NCBI RefSeq assembly: GCF_038396675.1
Contig: NC_088926.1
Coordinates: forward strand, 20,971,501-21,035,500
Direction of reading: 5' to 3'
DNA length: 64,000 nt
Source of the DNA: Hydra vulgaris
Lineage: Eukaryota > Cnidaria > Hydrozoa > Anthoathecata > Hydridae
Under the pieces are notes generated by a model. The model ran no database searches, was not told the origin of the DNA, and was given only the letters and a program-made list of their open reading frames with translations. This document shows, piece by piece, positions 24,099 to 35,670 of this stretch; position 1 is the first letter of the stretch, and the number at the start of each line of letters is the position of its first letter. The translations under genes and the position numbers were made by a program.

Positions 24099-24108
24099 TC
24101 TTCTCTAT
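24099..24108 (-). promoter_or_regulatory. TATA-like element upstream of 5S copy 1
   Basis: TATATAAG on the minus strand about 25-30 bp before the 5S start. Some invertebrate 5S genes need such an upstream element; copy 2 lacks an obvious match here. Confidence 0.4.
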
Positions 24109-24540
24109 TTAATAGCATATTTATTTCATCTATTAGAACTTAGACACTGGCATTTGCTAACTTGCGCTTACTAAGTAAGTAAATAAGTAATTAAGCAAGT
24201 AAGTAAGTAAGAATAGTATCAACAATAGACTAGACTAGAAATTATTGTAGGTAAAAAATTATTTCACACACAGTGTGAAAAAGGTTCAAGTTCATCTTAA
24301 AGGTTGTTCGCGACTTGAACACTAACTGCGTGCTCACCAATAAGCGTGTTTAAGTGTTTTAAAGTGTTCTTTCAATGATATTTGCCTTTATTTAGCGAAA
24401 TAGATGTTTTTTATAACAAAATAGCTTACAAATCGTAATGAAAATGACTTTTTCATATTATAACACCACATTAATAACAAATATTGTTTTTCGTGTTATA
24501 TAAAGAAAACGAAGATTCACGGAATTTAAACATAAAAAAC

Positions 24541-25375
24541 TAACAGTTCTATTGGGGTTTGGCTCTGTACTTAGTTGGCAATTAGTTTTTGAGAAAAAAA
24601 TGTCTTATGCTAGAGTTGCAAGTAAAGTAAAGGTTCTACGTGAACGCGTTGTTAAATTTCGTACTTGTTTGGATTACTCTAAAGACAGCAATTCAAAAAT
24701 ATATTTCGAATAAAGCTAAAGAACTAAGCGTAAAAATAGCAGCAAAGATTGGAAAAAGTAAAATTGAAAATATAACTTACCACAGAGATGGTAGATGGAT
24801 AGCGGTTCTTAAATCAATCAATGACGCTATTAACCTATCGATGGAGCAGATCGAAATAAATAAATGTAAGAAACCAGTTATTTTCAAGCGAAGAGAAGAA
24901 CAGGGTTTTTTAATAACAATTAAGAGTGACCCTACTGTCACCCATGCTGAACATTCTGATAAACTTGCTCCTTACACCGACACAATCTACTCAATTAAAC
25001 ATACAACATACGACTTCGATCGAACTATTGAGGATGGTCTGAGACTGTTTCGAGTGAAGCTCAACACAATGGTAAAGTTTTTACCACATTATATCGAAAT
25101 CAGTAGTATAAGATATCTTCTAAACTTTGCTAAAAAAGAGTTTTATTGTAACAACTGCCAAAGAAAACATATACCAAGAGATGCATGTGTTCCATGGACA
25201 AACAAAGATGAGATAAATAGAAAAACTACAGTCTAAAAACCTTTTAAAGTTACGTTCGGTCAGAGTGTCTTCGATAATAATAGCAAAACACCCGTTTTTA
25301 ATTTTATTCCACCCTCACAAAAACCAGCACTATTTACGACAACGCCAAGAGTTGAGGTAAAAACTCAATATATTC
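24541..25375 (+). mobile_element. Tx1-like LINE, element C (ORF1 only)
   Basis: Begins near ACAGTTCTATT at 24543, directly after the 5S unit, with TTTGGCTCTGT and TTAGTTGGCAATTAG as in element F (60048-60080). ORF1 starts at 24600 and the element is cut off at about 25375 by element D. Confidence 0.75.
24600..25375 (+). pseudogene. Element C ORF1
   Basis: MSYARVASKVKVLRERVVKF, then a frameshift near 24700. The frame 24700-25236 is open and reads ISNKAKELSVKIAAKIGKSK, then IKHTTYDFDRTIEDGLRLF and the knuckle CNNCQRKHIPRDAC (C-X2-C-X3-H-X5-C). A stop at 25234 replaces the Glu codon found in other copies. The C-terminal acidic tail is lost where D begins. Confidence 0.8.
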
Positions 25376-25378
25376 ATT

Positions 25379-26686
25379 TTGACAATAGATCAAACAAAGT
25401 CGTTTGACAAAGTCGATCGCGCGTTTCTGCTGCAGGTTCTCCAAAAATTCAATCTCGGAGAAAATTTTGTATCTTTCATTAACACCTTGTATTCAGAACT
25501 TTCGGCAAATGTTCTGAATTGCGGCTTCCTGTCTACCTCCTTTCTTACGGGAAGGGGAGTTAGACAAGGAGACCCTCTTTCTCTTTTGCTGTACGTTTTT
25601 GTTGCTGAAGCTTTGGCTTTGGTGATCAGAGCGGATAGCAGAATAGAGGGTTTTCCTCTGCCGGGAACACGGAAACCTCTAAAACTACAGCAGTACGCAG
25701 ACGATTCGAACTTTTTTGCTAAGGACGTAAAATGTGTCCGCTATTTCTTTGAAAACCTAAAACTATTCGAAAAAGCAAGTGGTTCAGTGATCAACGCCTT
25801 AAAAACCAAGGATCTTGCTCTTGGGGGTTTTGATCCTGAAATTTACACACAATTGGACAACATAGAGTGGAACAATGACCCAGGTTTCAAAGTTTTAGGT
25901 GTCACTTTTTACACCAGACTGAGCGATACTGCCAATTTCAACTGGCAAATAGCTCTTAACAAAATAGAGAAAAGGTTAAAGTTTCTGGGACTGCGTACTT
26001 AGTTACTTAGGGGAAAGACTAATCTGATAAATACGCTAGCAATGTCAAAAGTGTGGTTTTTACCAAACGTTTTGCCCACTCCCGAATGGGTAATAGAGCG
26101 TTTGCATCGAGCCATTTTCGAAAATCTGTGGCAAAAGACCAATTTCAACCCGGTTAAACAAGAGACACTTTTCTATCCCGTCAAAAACAGGGGTCTCGGA
26201 ATTTTATCATATTACTGCTGTTGAGAGTCACTCAAACCGTTATGAGTCAAGCCATTATGAGTGAAACTGCGGCCGTGGCGCAGTGGTTAGAGCGCTTGCT
26301 TTATAAGCAAAAGATTCAGGTTCAAAACGAGCCTTTGACATATTTTCGCGTCACGGTAAGGAAGGTGGCCTGAACTTTCTGGTTAAATGCACATCCGCGG
26401 TGCTCTGTGACAAGACCGTTAGGTCTTCTTAAGGCACCTAAATAACAGTATTGAAAAAAAAAAAAAAAAAAAAAATATGGAACAGCAGATGCCACCATAT
26501 GTTTGACAAATCAAATATTGACCCAACGGCAGTGATCAGGATAATTACCAGAAACATCAGGAATATTATTACTTTAAAATATAATTATTATGTCCGTAGA
26601 AATACTACAGACATTTTCTGTCAACTTTTTTGTATTAAAAACGTTTTTTGTGAAATAGAGAACGGAAACCTGAAACTAAACATATG
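25379..26686 (+). pseudogene. Element D ORF2 (reverse transcriptase and C-terminus)
   Basis: Opens with TIDQTKSFDKVDRAFLLQVL (RT motif with catalytic Asp), then GRGVRQGDPLSLLLYVF and LQQYADDSNFFAKD with both catalytic Asp. GFKVLGVTFY follows (about 25890), then a stop near 26000. The frame resumes at 26042 with MSKVWFLPNVLPTPEWVIER and GLGILSYYC. After the SINE a C-terminal piece reads IWNSRCHHMFDKSNIDP to 26686. Sequence between GILSYYC and IWNSRC is missing, so a deletion accompanies the SINE. It is dead by truncation. Confidence 0.8.
26269..26475 (+). mobile_element. tRNA-derived SINE
   Basis: The tRNA-like head has an A box TGGCGCAGTGG and a B-box-like GGTTCAAAACG, with anticodon-arm-like sequence between. 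The body contains GGTAAGGAAGG and GCGGTGCTCTGTGA and ends in a poly(A) run at 26454-26475. It is the better preserved of two copies here (the other is at 11550-11755). It would depend on a LINE supplied in trans, and its poly(A) tail resembles that of element D. Confidence 0.85.
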
Positions 26687-27389
26687 AGCAAAACTAACAC
26701 AATGGCTCGTAGAAAGAACTAAATGTTTAGTTAAGTGTTCCCGTGACCTTTATAATTTTTTACAACAAAATTATTGTTATATATGATTAGACAATCACTG
26801 CCAGCCCTTAGTTTATGAGATATAGTTTATTATTTGAATTTTTTTCTGTAGATTTCGTAACGTGACGATTTGTGTAGAAGTCCTGTAATTTTCTTAGTAC
26901 TAATTAATAAAATCTTTCTTTACTAAATATACTTAAATAATCTTAACCAACTTCATTATCAACCTTTTTCCATATTTTCGATTTCTTTCCGCACATAGGC
27001 TCAAAAAAACAAAACAAAATACACAAAAAAATATAAAAATAAAAATAGAAAAAAATAAAAAAATAAAAAACACAAACAAAAAAATAAAAAATAAAAAAAT
27101 AAAAATTCAAAAATGTATATAAATATGAAAACACGAATATATTTTTAAAATATTGGCATTTAAACTGATGATTATTTTAGAATAGAATAAAGTAAATTTA
27201 ATGTAAAAAAGACGCTTTTATTCTTTTGCTTTCTTTTAATATAAAAGTCATAAAAATATTTATAAATAGAAAAACATATAAAGTAAACGATTTGTAAACT
27301 TATTGTAAATATGCGTATTTATTATGCAGAGATAGTAAAGACATTTTGTAAATATTTATTATTTTGTAATAAAAAAAAAAAAAAAAAAA
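26687..27389 (+). other. 3' UTR and poly(A) tail of element D
   Basis: No coding frame. A-rich and AAAAAT-rich tracts occupy about 27005-27120, and a poly(A) run at about 27369-27389 is followed at once by the ORF1 sequence of element E. Confidence 0.6.
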
Positions 27390-27390
27390 G

Positions 27391-28542
27391 AGGTTCTACG
27401 TTAACGCGTTGTTGAATTTCGTAGTCGTTTGGATTACTCTAAAGTCAGCAATTCTAAATATATATCAGAGAAAGCCAAGGAACTTAGCGACAAAATAGCA
27501 GCAAAGATTGGAAAGAGCAAAATTTGAAAATATGACTTACCACAGAGATGGTAGATGAATAGCGGTTTTTAAATCAATCAATGACGCTAATAATCTTTCG
27601 ATGGAGCATATTGAAATAAATGAATGCGAGAAACCAGTTATTTTAAAGCGTAAAGAAGAACAATGTTTTTTTAATAACAATCAAGTGTGACCCTACTGTC
27701 ACCCATGCTGAACTTTCTGATAAACTTGCTCCTTACACCGATACAATCTACTCAATTAAGCATACAACATACGACTTCGATCGAGCTATCGAGGATTGTC
27801 GGAGACTATTTCGAGTGGAGCTAAACACAATGGTAAAGTTTATACCACACTATATCGAAATCAACGGTATGAGAATTGTTCTCAACTTTGCTGGAAAAGA
27901 GTTTTTTGTAACAACTGCCAAAGCAAACATATACCAAAGAGGCATATGTTCCACCGACAAACAAAGATGAAATAAATAAGAAAACTACAGTCGAAAAACC
28001 TTTTGAAGATACGTTCGGTCAGAGTGTCTTAGATAATAATAGCAAAACACCCGTTTTTAATTTTATTTCAAGAGGTGAGGTAAAAAACTCAATTTATTCC
28101 GTAAACAAAAATAATTCTATTATTAGTTTATAAAACCATCTTGACTTGAGTTTACCGGAAGACGTAAAAATGAAAATAAGAAATATACAGCATGAAAATG
28201 AAAAATCCTTCGATGAGGTACGACGTTTGGAAAAAAGAAAAGTCAAAAAGTACGCATCCGATCGAAAATTTTGTTGTAGTTAGAGATTCTTTTTTGGTTT
28301 CTAAATCAAAAACTAGTGCGAGAAAGCTGAAGAAAAAAGTAGAATTAATTGCGAAAAATGACGTTGAGGAGGGAGAAATATCTAGCGATGATAGTTTTAA
28401 AAACAATGACGAGGACGATGTTTCAATGGACCAAGCAAGCGATCGCAAAAGAACTCACCTAGAGACGCCGATTAAACTTAAACAAAAAAAAAGTATACGA
28501 GGAAAACGAAAAGGCATACTAAAACTAAAATGGCAGAAGTAG
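27391..28542 (+). pseudogene. Element E ORF1
   Basis: Begins at codon about 12 of the family ORF1 (GGTTCTACG encodes VLR). Several stops and frameshifts follow, and the knuckle is damaged by a one-base loss near 27906. The acidic/basic C-terminal tail is best kept: VELIAKNDVEEGEISSDD (about 28345-28395) and RKRTHLETPIKLKQKKS, ending at 28542. Confidence 0.75.
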
Positions 28543-28743
28543 TTGATAAAACTTTGTTGGTATGCATTCGTTTTTATTATTACTTTTTACTAGTTTTTTC
28601 TTAAACTTTATTATTTTTTTTTTGCGCAAGTTTTGATTTTGGTATTAATAATATTGAGGTCAATCTTTTCGAAAGCTTTGTCCTGATTACGGAGAGTATT
28701 AAAAATTGGTATTTTTATTTTTAATTTTTACTAAAAGTTCAAA

Positions 28744-31700
28744 ATGGAAAGTTTAAGTTTTTTAACTTCAAATGTTAATGGTCTGAGAAATGCGGAAAGC
28801 GGCGGACGATTACTAACTCATATAAAAACAAACCATATGATTTATTTCTCCTACAGGAAACGCATATAACTAATGATCTTTTAAATAATTTTAAAAGCGA
28901 GTGGGAAGGAGATATTTATTTCTCATTAGGAACAAATAAAATAGGCGGAACAGCGATATTATGCAAAATGCGATTTGAAAACGTGATTTTTCCTGGTCAC
29001 GACCAAAATGAAAGTTATAATTATGTAGCTTGAAGCATTAATAATGCTAACTATTTAATAATTAACATTTACGCGCCATCTGGCAGAAACATGCAGTTAT
29101 TAAGAAAAAACTTTTTTCGTGAGTTGATAAATGTCTTCCGGAATAAAAATTTAAACGATTTTCAAATTTTAATGGGAGAAGATTTTAACGAAACTATGTC
29201 TGAAATTGACAGATACCTAGCGCTTTATCAAAATTATTCTAGATCTATTAACACGTTAAAAACTTTGTTAAACCTTTTGCAAATAGAAGATACCTGGAGA
29301 ATTTTTAATCCTAATATAGCAGAATATACGTTTGCTGCATCTAACGGAGTGTCCCATTCTTGACTTGACCGCCTATACATAAGCAAAATAGTTAGACAAA
29401 AAGTAAAAACATTTTTAGAACCAACAATTCTAACTGACCATTATAATGCCCAAATAGTAATATTGAAAATAAATGATTTTAAATTTGGAAAGGGATGTTG
29501 CATTTTGAACAACAAACTACTATTAAATGATGAATTTAATGTAATTGTAAAAGAAACGTGGCGAGAATGGGAAAACCAAAAATGTAACTTTATTAACATA
29601 AAAGATCGGTGGGAATGCGGAAAAGAAAATAATAAAAAAGTCGCGCAGCGCTTGGGAAAAAAACAAAATCAAATAAAAAAGAAAAAAGAGTTTGAACTTT
29701 TAAAATCTTTAAGAAACGCTTTTGAAAAAATGTATTTGAATGAAAACATGAAAATAATAGACAGTGATAAAAAGAAAATTAGAACATTTGGAAAAGAAAA
29801 AGCAGAAGGAGCGGCAATAAGGGCGAGAATCCAATGGAGACTGGAAGGGGAAAAATGCTCTAAATTTTTTTTTTGGTTTAGAGAAACAAAAACTTTTTAA
29901 ACGGTTTGTTTCGGAAATGAATAACAAAAGAAGCTAAACAATTACTAAGCCGGAGGAGATTCTTTTCGAATTTTATTATTTTTATGAAAAATTCTATAAA
30001 TTGAAAATAAAAGATAGCGATTCTTAAGAGTTTTTATTAAGCAATGCTAAAGTTAAAAAGTGACAGCGCGAAAAAAATCTCTTTTGACAAAAAAAATCTC
30101 CGAGTCAAAATTAAAACACCTTTGTCTCAAATGAAAAATAATAAGTCGCCTTGGTCATACGGTCTAACAGTAGAATATTATAAAACCTTTTCTGACTGGA
30201 TAAGTAAAGATCTTACAGCAGCACTAAATAAAGCTTTAGGCGCAGGCGATATGACTCCTACACAAGGGAGGCGTTAATTACATGCAATTTTGAAAATAGG
30301 AAACAAAAACGACATTAGGAATTGGAGACCAATTTCACTGACTATTCTCGATTATAAAATACTAACAAAAACAATCGCCAACAGATTGGCAAATATATTA
30401 CCGAATATAATAAATAGCAATCAAACAGCGTGCATTAAAAATAGAACTATGAATAACAACATAAGTTTTTCTAGGGACATAATAAGCATTGCCAATGCAG
30501 AAAATTTAGATGCGTGCATTCTCTCCATAGATCAGGTGAAAGCTTTCGACCGAATTGACAGATCATTTTTATTTAAAAGTCTTGAACGTTTTGGTTTTGA
30601 TAAGGTTTTTGTAAATCAGATAAATACAATTTATAATAAAATAAACGCTAAAGTAAAAATAAACGGAGAACTTTCGCAAGTTATAGATATTATGAGAGGA
30701 GTAAGGCAAGGTTGCCCCTTATCCATGATTTTATACATCATTCAAGCAGATATATTTTCAACATATGTAAGACAAAACAAAAACATAAAAGGAATAACTA
30801 TAGGCAAAAAAGAAACAAAAGTTTAACAATATGCCGACGATACTAATTTCTATTTAAGCGGTGATACTTCTATTGTTAATATAGGTATAGCCCTAAACCT
30901 TAATTATAGAGCGACAAAGCACAAAAATTAACTTAGCAATATGTCAGGGAATTTGGTTGCGAAAAAATAGATTCGCAGAAGAGAAACGTTTTCAAAACTT
31001 TACCTGGCACAAAAAATCATTCAAAAGTCTCGGGGTACTTTTCTGCAACACAGGATAATTTACTTACGAAATGAATTGGAAGCACAATTTCTTGAAAGGA
31101 GAGCACTTTAAAGAAATGGGAAAAATATAAATTATCCCTAAAAGGCAAAAAACTAATAGTTAATACAATGGTAGTTCCCTAAGTTTTTCACATGGCTTTT
31201 GTTGTTCCTATTCCCGGTAAAAACGTTTTACCTAGAATAGAGTCAAAAATAAACAACTTTATCTGGGGTGATAAAGTTTTAAGGCTTAGTAAAGAAAAAA
31301 CACAACAAAAATTAAAAAACGGCGGTCTTGGAGTGGTTAACCTCACGAGCAAACTCAAAGCAATGGGTTTCAAAACTTCATAACGAAACATTAGAAGGCC
31401 CGTGGAAAGAAGCCATGTTACACATACTCAATTCTAATAGAAATATAAAATTAAAGAAGTACATTTTTGAAACAACTCCAACACGAATTAGGGTATTACC
31501 GCCATTTTATCGACAGTTATTGTTGAATTTTCGTAAAATTAAACAAGATAACAGAGTGCCCGTCGTTGAAATAGAAGAATTACTTAGTCAGCCGCTGTTT
31601 TTTAATAACAACATTAAAGACAGTGAAAATATATTTTTGAGGCCGGAAAAGATGCACATCAAAAATGATATTGTTCTTGTGGCGGATATAGCAAAAGTTT

Positions 31701-31958
31701 TTCAGCCAGGATTTTTAAGTCCGTTATCAATAGGTTTGACTGAGATCCAAATGAACAATATTATAAAAGCACTACCAAAAAATTGGATAAACAAAATATT
31801 TAACGAAGGACAAAAATATGATTTTAAAAAAGCGCCTTTTTTAAAATCATATTTTTGTCCTTCGAAAAAAGAAAAGTATGAGTACAAAAGACTCACAGTC
31901 TCCAAACTTTATAAAATTCAAAACAAAACGAAAAAAATTGTAGCTTATAAGTTTAATC
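28744..31958 (+). pseudogene. Element E ORF2, N-terminal and RT part
   Basis: Starts MESLSFLTSNVNGLRNAE at 28744. Endonuclease motifs include MGEDFNETMSEIDRY (GGDFN altered to GEDFN) near 29172. The RT is readable: NWRPISLTILDYKILTKTIA (about 30320), SIDQVKAFDRIDRSF (about 30520), MRGVRQGCPLSMILYI (about 30692). QYADDTNFYLSG (about 30827) keeps both catalytic Asp but is preceded by a stop. 31328-31958 continues in the C-terminal region, with an inverted duplication at 31804-31864. The frame is cut at the P-like transposon and continues at 46097. Confidence 0.85.
31804..31864. repeat. Perfect 28-bp-arm hairpin in element E ORF2
   Basis: Arms 31804-31831 and 31837-31864 around GCGCC. Elements A (about 17150) and F (about 62055) have the left arm and loop, but then continue with unrelated TATATTTTGAAGA sequence, so the right arm in E is a new inverted copy. 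Confidence 0.95.
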
Positions 31959-32119
31959 ATGGTCTTATAAGAGATGGACGTGCAACGTTATTGTTTTTTT
32001 TTGCGAGCCATGCTAGTTGCACATTGTTATGAATCTATTGTTTTAAACAATAGAAATTTTATTCTCCTAGAGTCTGTCGGATCCGTCGAAATTATTTGGT
32101 TTTGTCTAACAAGTCAAAA

Positions 32120-33690
32120 CAACTTCTTTTTATTTAAAGATGACAGCAATTAAACCAAATTTGAAGCTCAATTTTATAGAGATGGACGTTCTTAATATTT
32201 TATGAAATAACGCGGATAATGATATAGAAATTGTTGTGGAAGAAAATCTGTCTGACATATTTTTAGAAGATTTTATTATACCAGAAATGCCGTCTATCGC
32301 TCAAACATCTCAATCATCATTGCTTCTTTGTTTTAGGTTCTGCCTAAAAAGTTACAGAAAGTTATATTTTTTCGAAAAACACTGAGCTGTATGCCAATGT
32401 CTAACAACAGCTACAGTACAAACAAAAGAGACACCAGGTGTGTGTATTTTTCTCTGGTTAATGTTCATATTAAATATATTTTTCTTTATAATATTAGCTA
32501 TAAGTGTAAGTAGTAGCTTAGCTAATATATATCTAAAATTACATTTCATTACAGTTGTTTTTGTTTCTATTCTTTTTGTCGTATATTTTTGTTATTTTTT
32601 AGATCGTATTCTATCACCAGATTTACGTAACATCTTAAAACAAGAGTGTCTAGACTTTGTATGGTATTCAGTCAGTGAGGCAGCAACACACAAGATAGTT
32701 AATTTGGCTGCAGATTCCTCCAAAACACCAGGAAATTTATGTGCTGATCTTGCTTTATCGATGATGAAACAGAGATATAATATATATATTTATTAGAGTT
32801 CAGTGAAAATTTTAAACCAGCATCTAATTATGATTCTGCAATTGAGTTGTGTAACTGGCTCTGGTAGAGAAAAACTACCTTAATTGATTAATGCTTTATG
32901 TTTGAACTCTAAGTTGAAAGATATCTGGAATATTTTATTAGTCTCAGGTGGATTAGTAGCATTTTTAGCAGGAAAACACCTGCTATACCATTTTATAATA
33001 ACTAGAGTTTATGAGAAACACTTTATATGTAGAAATAACCAGCTGAGCATTCAATCACAGAAAATCTTGCATTCACTTCTCAAGAAGAAAAGACTTTTCG
33101 ATATGTATCTGACTTTATAGTATTTTCTTCGGCAAATCGTTACAAAGACCAAAATAATCAATGAGCAAAAATTATTTTTAAATTACTAGAATCTTGGAGG
33201 GAGAAATCAGATTAAGGTATGGTGTGTACAAATATTATGACTATACCAATACATGGACTGAAAAAATAAATAGAGGAGATTTGTTTTGTGTGAATACAGA
33301 ATTTTATTTATTTATTTATAGAATAGAAAGGGTAGCTCGTGAAATTTAAACAAGTCACTATTGACAACTTACGAAGGTGAAGATCTACAAGATGTTATAA
33401 TGACAATGTTACAGCAGAGCCAGCTCATTGACTCCATTTGGACATCACTTACTTGAGACCTTAAAGTTGAGGAATTGAGAGGAATTTAAAAGGAGGTTAT
33501 ATTTAAAAAGTGGATAAATTTAAGGGCACAATTGTTTGTTGATGCATGGATACAGATAGCCAAAAGAAAGAGAAATAATATATCAAGTAAAAGTGAGCCG
33601 TTCTTACGGAAAACTCTTAATAGAAAAAAAAGGCAACAAGTAATTGACTTTTTGAAAAGAATTTGTATTATATTGTTGAATATTGTACAT
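32120..33690 (+). pseudogene. Unrecognised spliced gene inside the P-like transposon
   Basis: I do not recognise this protein. A possible first exon (about 32130-32440) is broken but contains LPKKLQKVIFSKNTELYA across a frame change. A good GTGTGT donor after CACCAG near 32438 and a TTATTTTTTAG acceptor near 32601 bound a 160-bp intron. The second exon reads ILSPDLRNILKQECLDFVWY, SVSEAATHKIVNLAADSS and CADLALSMMKQRY. Frame changes follow, then LINALCLNSKLKDIWNILLV, and to 33690 QLFVDAWIQIAKRKRNN and KSEPFLRKTLNRKKRQQ. The two ends look like one basic protein of several hundred residues. Its position next to the left terminus suggests a second transposon gene. Stops make it a relic. Confidence 0.45.
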
Positions 33691-33769
33691 TGAACAAGCA
33701 AGACGTTTTTATAAAGCCAAAAAGTTATTTCGTATTAGATTTTATATATATATACTCGATATATTTATT

Positions 33770-34401
33770 ATGGCAGTTACAATCGATCAAATAGAGAAAA
33801 TGATGAAAAAAATGTTTAAGGAGTTTAAAAAAGAAACTGAAAGCATGATAAAACAACAAGAAAAGAATGTGTTAAGCAATATAAGTAGTAGCACAAAAAT
33901 ATTATACGAGCGAAGTTTATAACAACAAGCGCAATTCAATGTAACGAATCAGCATTTATTAAAGTTAGAGGCAAACTAAGAGAACTGGAAGATCGATCAC
34001 GGCGGAACAATCTGAGAATTGACGGAGTTAAAGAAAACAATGGGGAAAGCCTGGAAGACAGCGAAATGAAGGTAAATAAAATTTTCGAAAATTATTTAGG
34101 TCTAAAAGGCATTAAAATAGAAAGGGCACACAGAACTGGCCAAAAAAACTCAGTTAAACCAAGAACAATAATAATAAAATTTCTGGACTTTAAGGATAAA
34201 ATCGATATTCTTAAAAAGACCACTTATCTTAAAGGTAAAAATATCTAAATAAATGAAGATTTTTGCGCTGAGACAGTGCAAATTAGGAAGAATCTACGAG
34301 AACAGATGAAAATCGAACGAGCGGCAGGAAAGTTTGCAACCATCTCGTATGATAAGCTGATCATACGCGATTCAAAGAAAAGTAATAATTTAATAGCCTA
34401 G
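33770..34401 (+). pseudogene. CR1-like copy 2 ORF1 (L1-type RNA-binding protein)
   Basis: ATG at 33770, MAVTIDQIEKMMKKMFKEFK, then a lysine/glutamate-rich segment likely to form a coiled coil. A frameshift or stop near 33920 interrupts. Then LRELEDRSRRNNLRIDGVKE, the hallmark of the L1-type ORF1 RRM, followed by IKIERAHRTGQKNS, IIKFLDFKDKIDILKK and FATISYDKLIIRD of the C-terminal domain, ending at 34401. A second stop (TAA) lies at about 34246-34248. The protein would bind the element RNA as a trimer. Confidence 0.8.
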
Positions 34402-35670
34402 TATTTTAATTTTTTAATATCTTCTTTCGTGATTACGAAATTATTTTATTATTTTTTCTTTTCAAAATGGATGACAACTTTTTATTTAATTTTAATAAGG
34501 AAAATAGCAGCTTTGATGACTATTTCAATAAAAAAAACATTTTAAGTGAATACTATTCAGTCCGTGAATCTACTCACTTTTTTTGTAAAAGAATAAATAA
34601 TTTTTATAATTATAAATCTAAACATTGGAAGTATTAATTAAAACTTTGATAATCTAAAACTATTATTGCAGGATCTAAACCACGATTTTAAAATAATTAG
34701 TCTCACGGAAACGTGGTTAAAAAGCAATGAAAAAATTTGTAAATATGAATTAAATAACTACGTATCAATTCACCAATCTCGTGAAACCCACGTTGGTGGC
34801 GGTGTAAGTATCTTTATTCACAAATCTATTAACTTTATATTGCGTAATTACGTCTATGTTAATGATACAGATTGTGAGTCGTTGTGCATCGAAATAACAA
34901 ATAAAGCAACCAAAAATATTATCATTAATTCTATTTATAGAAAGCCAGGTGGGAATTTTAAAATATTAAAATCTTATTTAAGCAACACTAACATAACAAA
35001 GAAACACGTTTACTTAACTGGTGACTACAATATAAACTTGTTAAATCATTCTTCAAATGTAAATGTTCAATATTTTTTAAATACCTTAATTCAACATGAT
35101 ATAATTCCAACAATAAGCAAATCAACCAGAATAACTAACACTTCATCAACATTACTTGATAATATATTTACTAATAATATTTGTAATTGCCTCCTAGAAT
35201 CTGGTATAATCAAATTTGACATAGCAGATCATTTCCCAATATTCTTAATTACAAATAATATAACTAATAATCATTCTGCTTTAAAATTTACAATCCAAAT
35301 GCGACAGATCAATGAAAACTCCTTGTTGCACTTTCGAAATCTCTTATCAGAGAAAATTGATTGGGACCTTATATTACAATCACAAGAGGCAAATAAGGCG
35401 TATGATCTTTTTTTGGCGCAGTTTTGTAAATATTACGATTTGGCATTTCCACTAAAAAAAATAGGTATAAATTCAAAATCACTTTTAAGTCCTTGGATGA
35501 CCAAAAGTTTACTTAAATCATCTTAGAGAAATCAAAAACTTTATGAAAAATATCTAAAACATAAATCATTCACAAATGAAATAAATTACAAAAATTATAA
35601 AAGTTTATTTGAAAAAACAAAGAAACACTCTAAAAGAATTTATTATGCTAAGATGCTAAAAAACAAAAAA

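Larger units (their letters stand above)
23651..24540 (-). repeat. 5S rDNA repeat unit 1 (gene plus spacer)
   Basis: From GCTTCAAAAAAGTTTG at 23651 to about 24540 the sequence matches the unit starting at 63303 over its whole visible length, on both sides of the 5S gene. It is flanked by LINE B on the left and LINE C on the right. It contains an AAGT microsatellite at 24172-24211. Confidence 0.8.
25376..27389 (+). mobile_element. Tx1-like LINE, element D (third lineage, truncated)
   Basis: 5'-truncated within the RT. RT part at 25379-26225, a SINE at 26269-26475, a C-terminal part at 26476-26686, then a long 3' UTR ending in a poly(A) tract at about 27369-27389. The RT differs clearly from those of A/E/F and B, and its poly(A) tail is unlike their 3' ends. 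Confidence 0.75.
27391..31958 (+). mobile_element. Tx1-like LINE, element E (first part)
   Basis: 5'-truncated within ORF1. Contains ORF1, ORF2 endonuclease and RT, and stops inside the ORF2 C-terminal region, where a P-like DNA transposon is inserted. The element resumes at 46097 with the rest of ORF2 and the 3' UTR, and its last segment resumes again at 59806 after a second insertion. Confidence 0.85.

Noticed and set aside
26269-26345. A genuine tRNA gene
   Set aside because: The A box is good, but the T-arm does not pair properly and a SINE body and poly(A) tail follow; it belongs to a SINE family with a second copy here.
26943-27134. Phe/Tyr-rich minus-strand open frame that looks like a membrane protein
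   Set aside because: Translation of an A-rich tract in the 3' UTR of element D.
33486-33701. Antisense hydrophobic open frame
   Set aside because: Opposite strand of the unrecognised plus-strand gene, which has splice sites and a better coding pattern.
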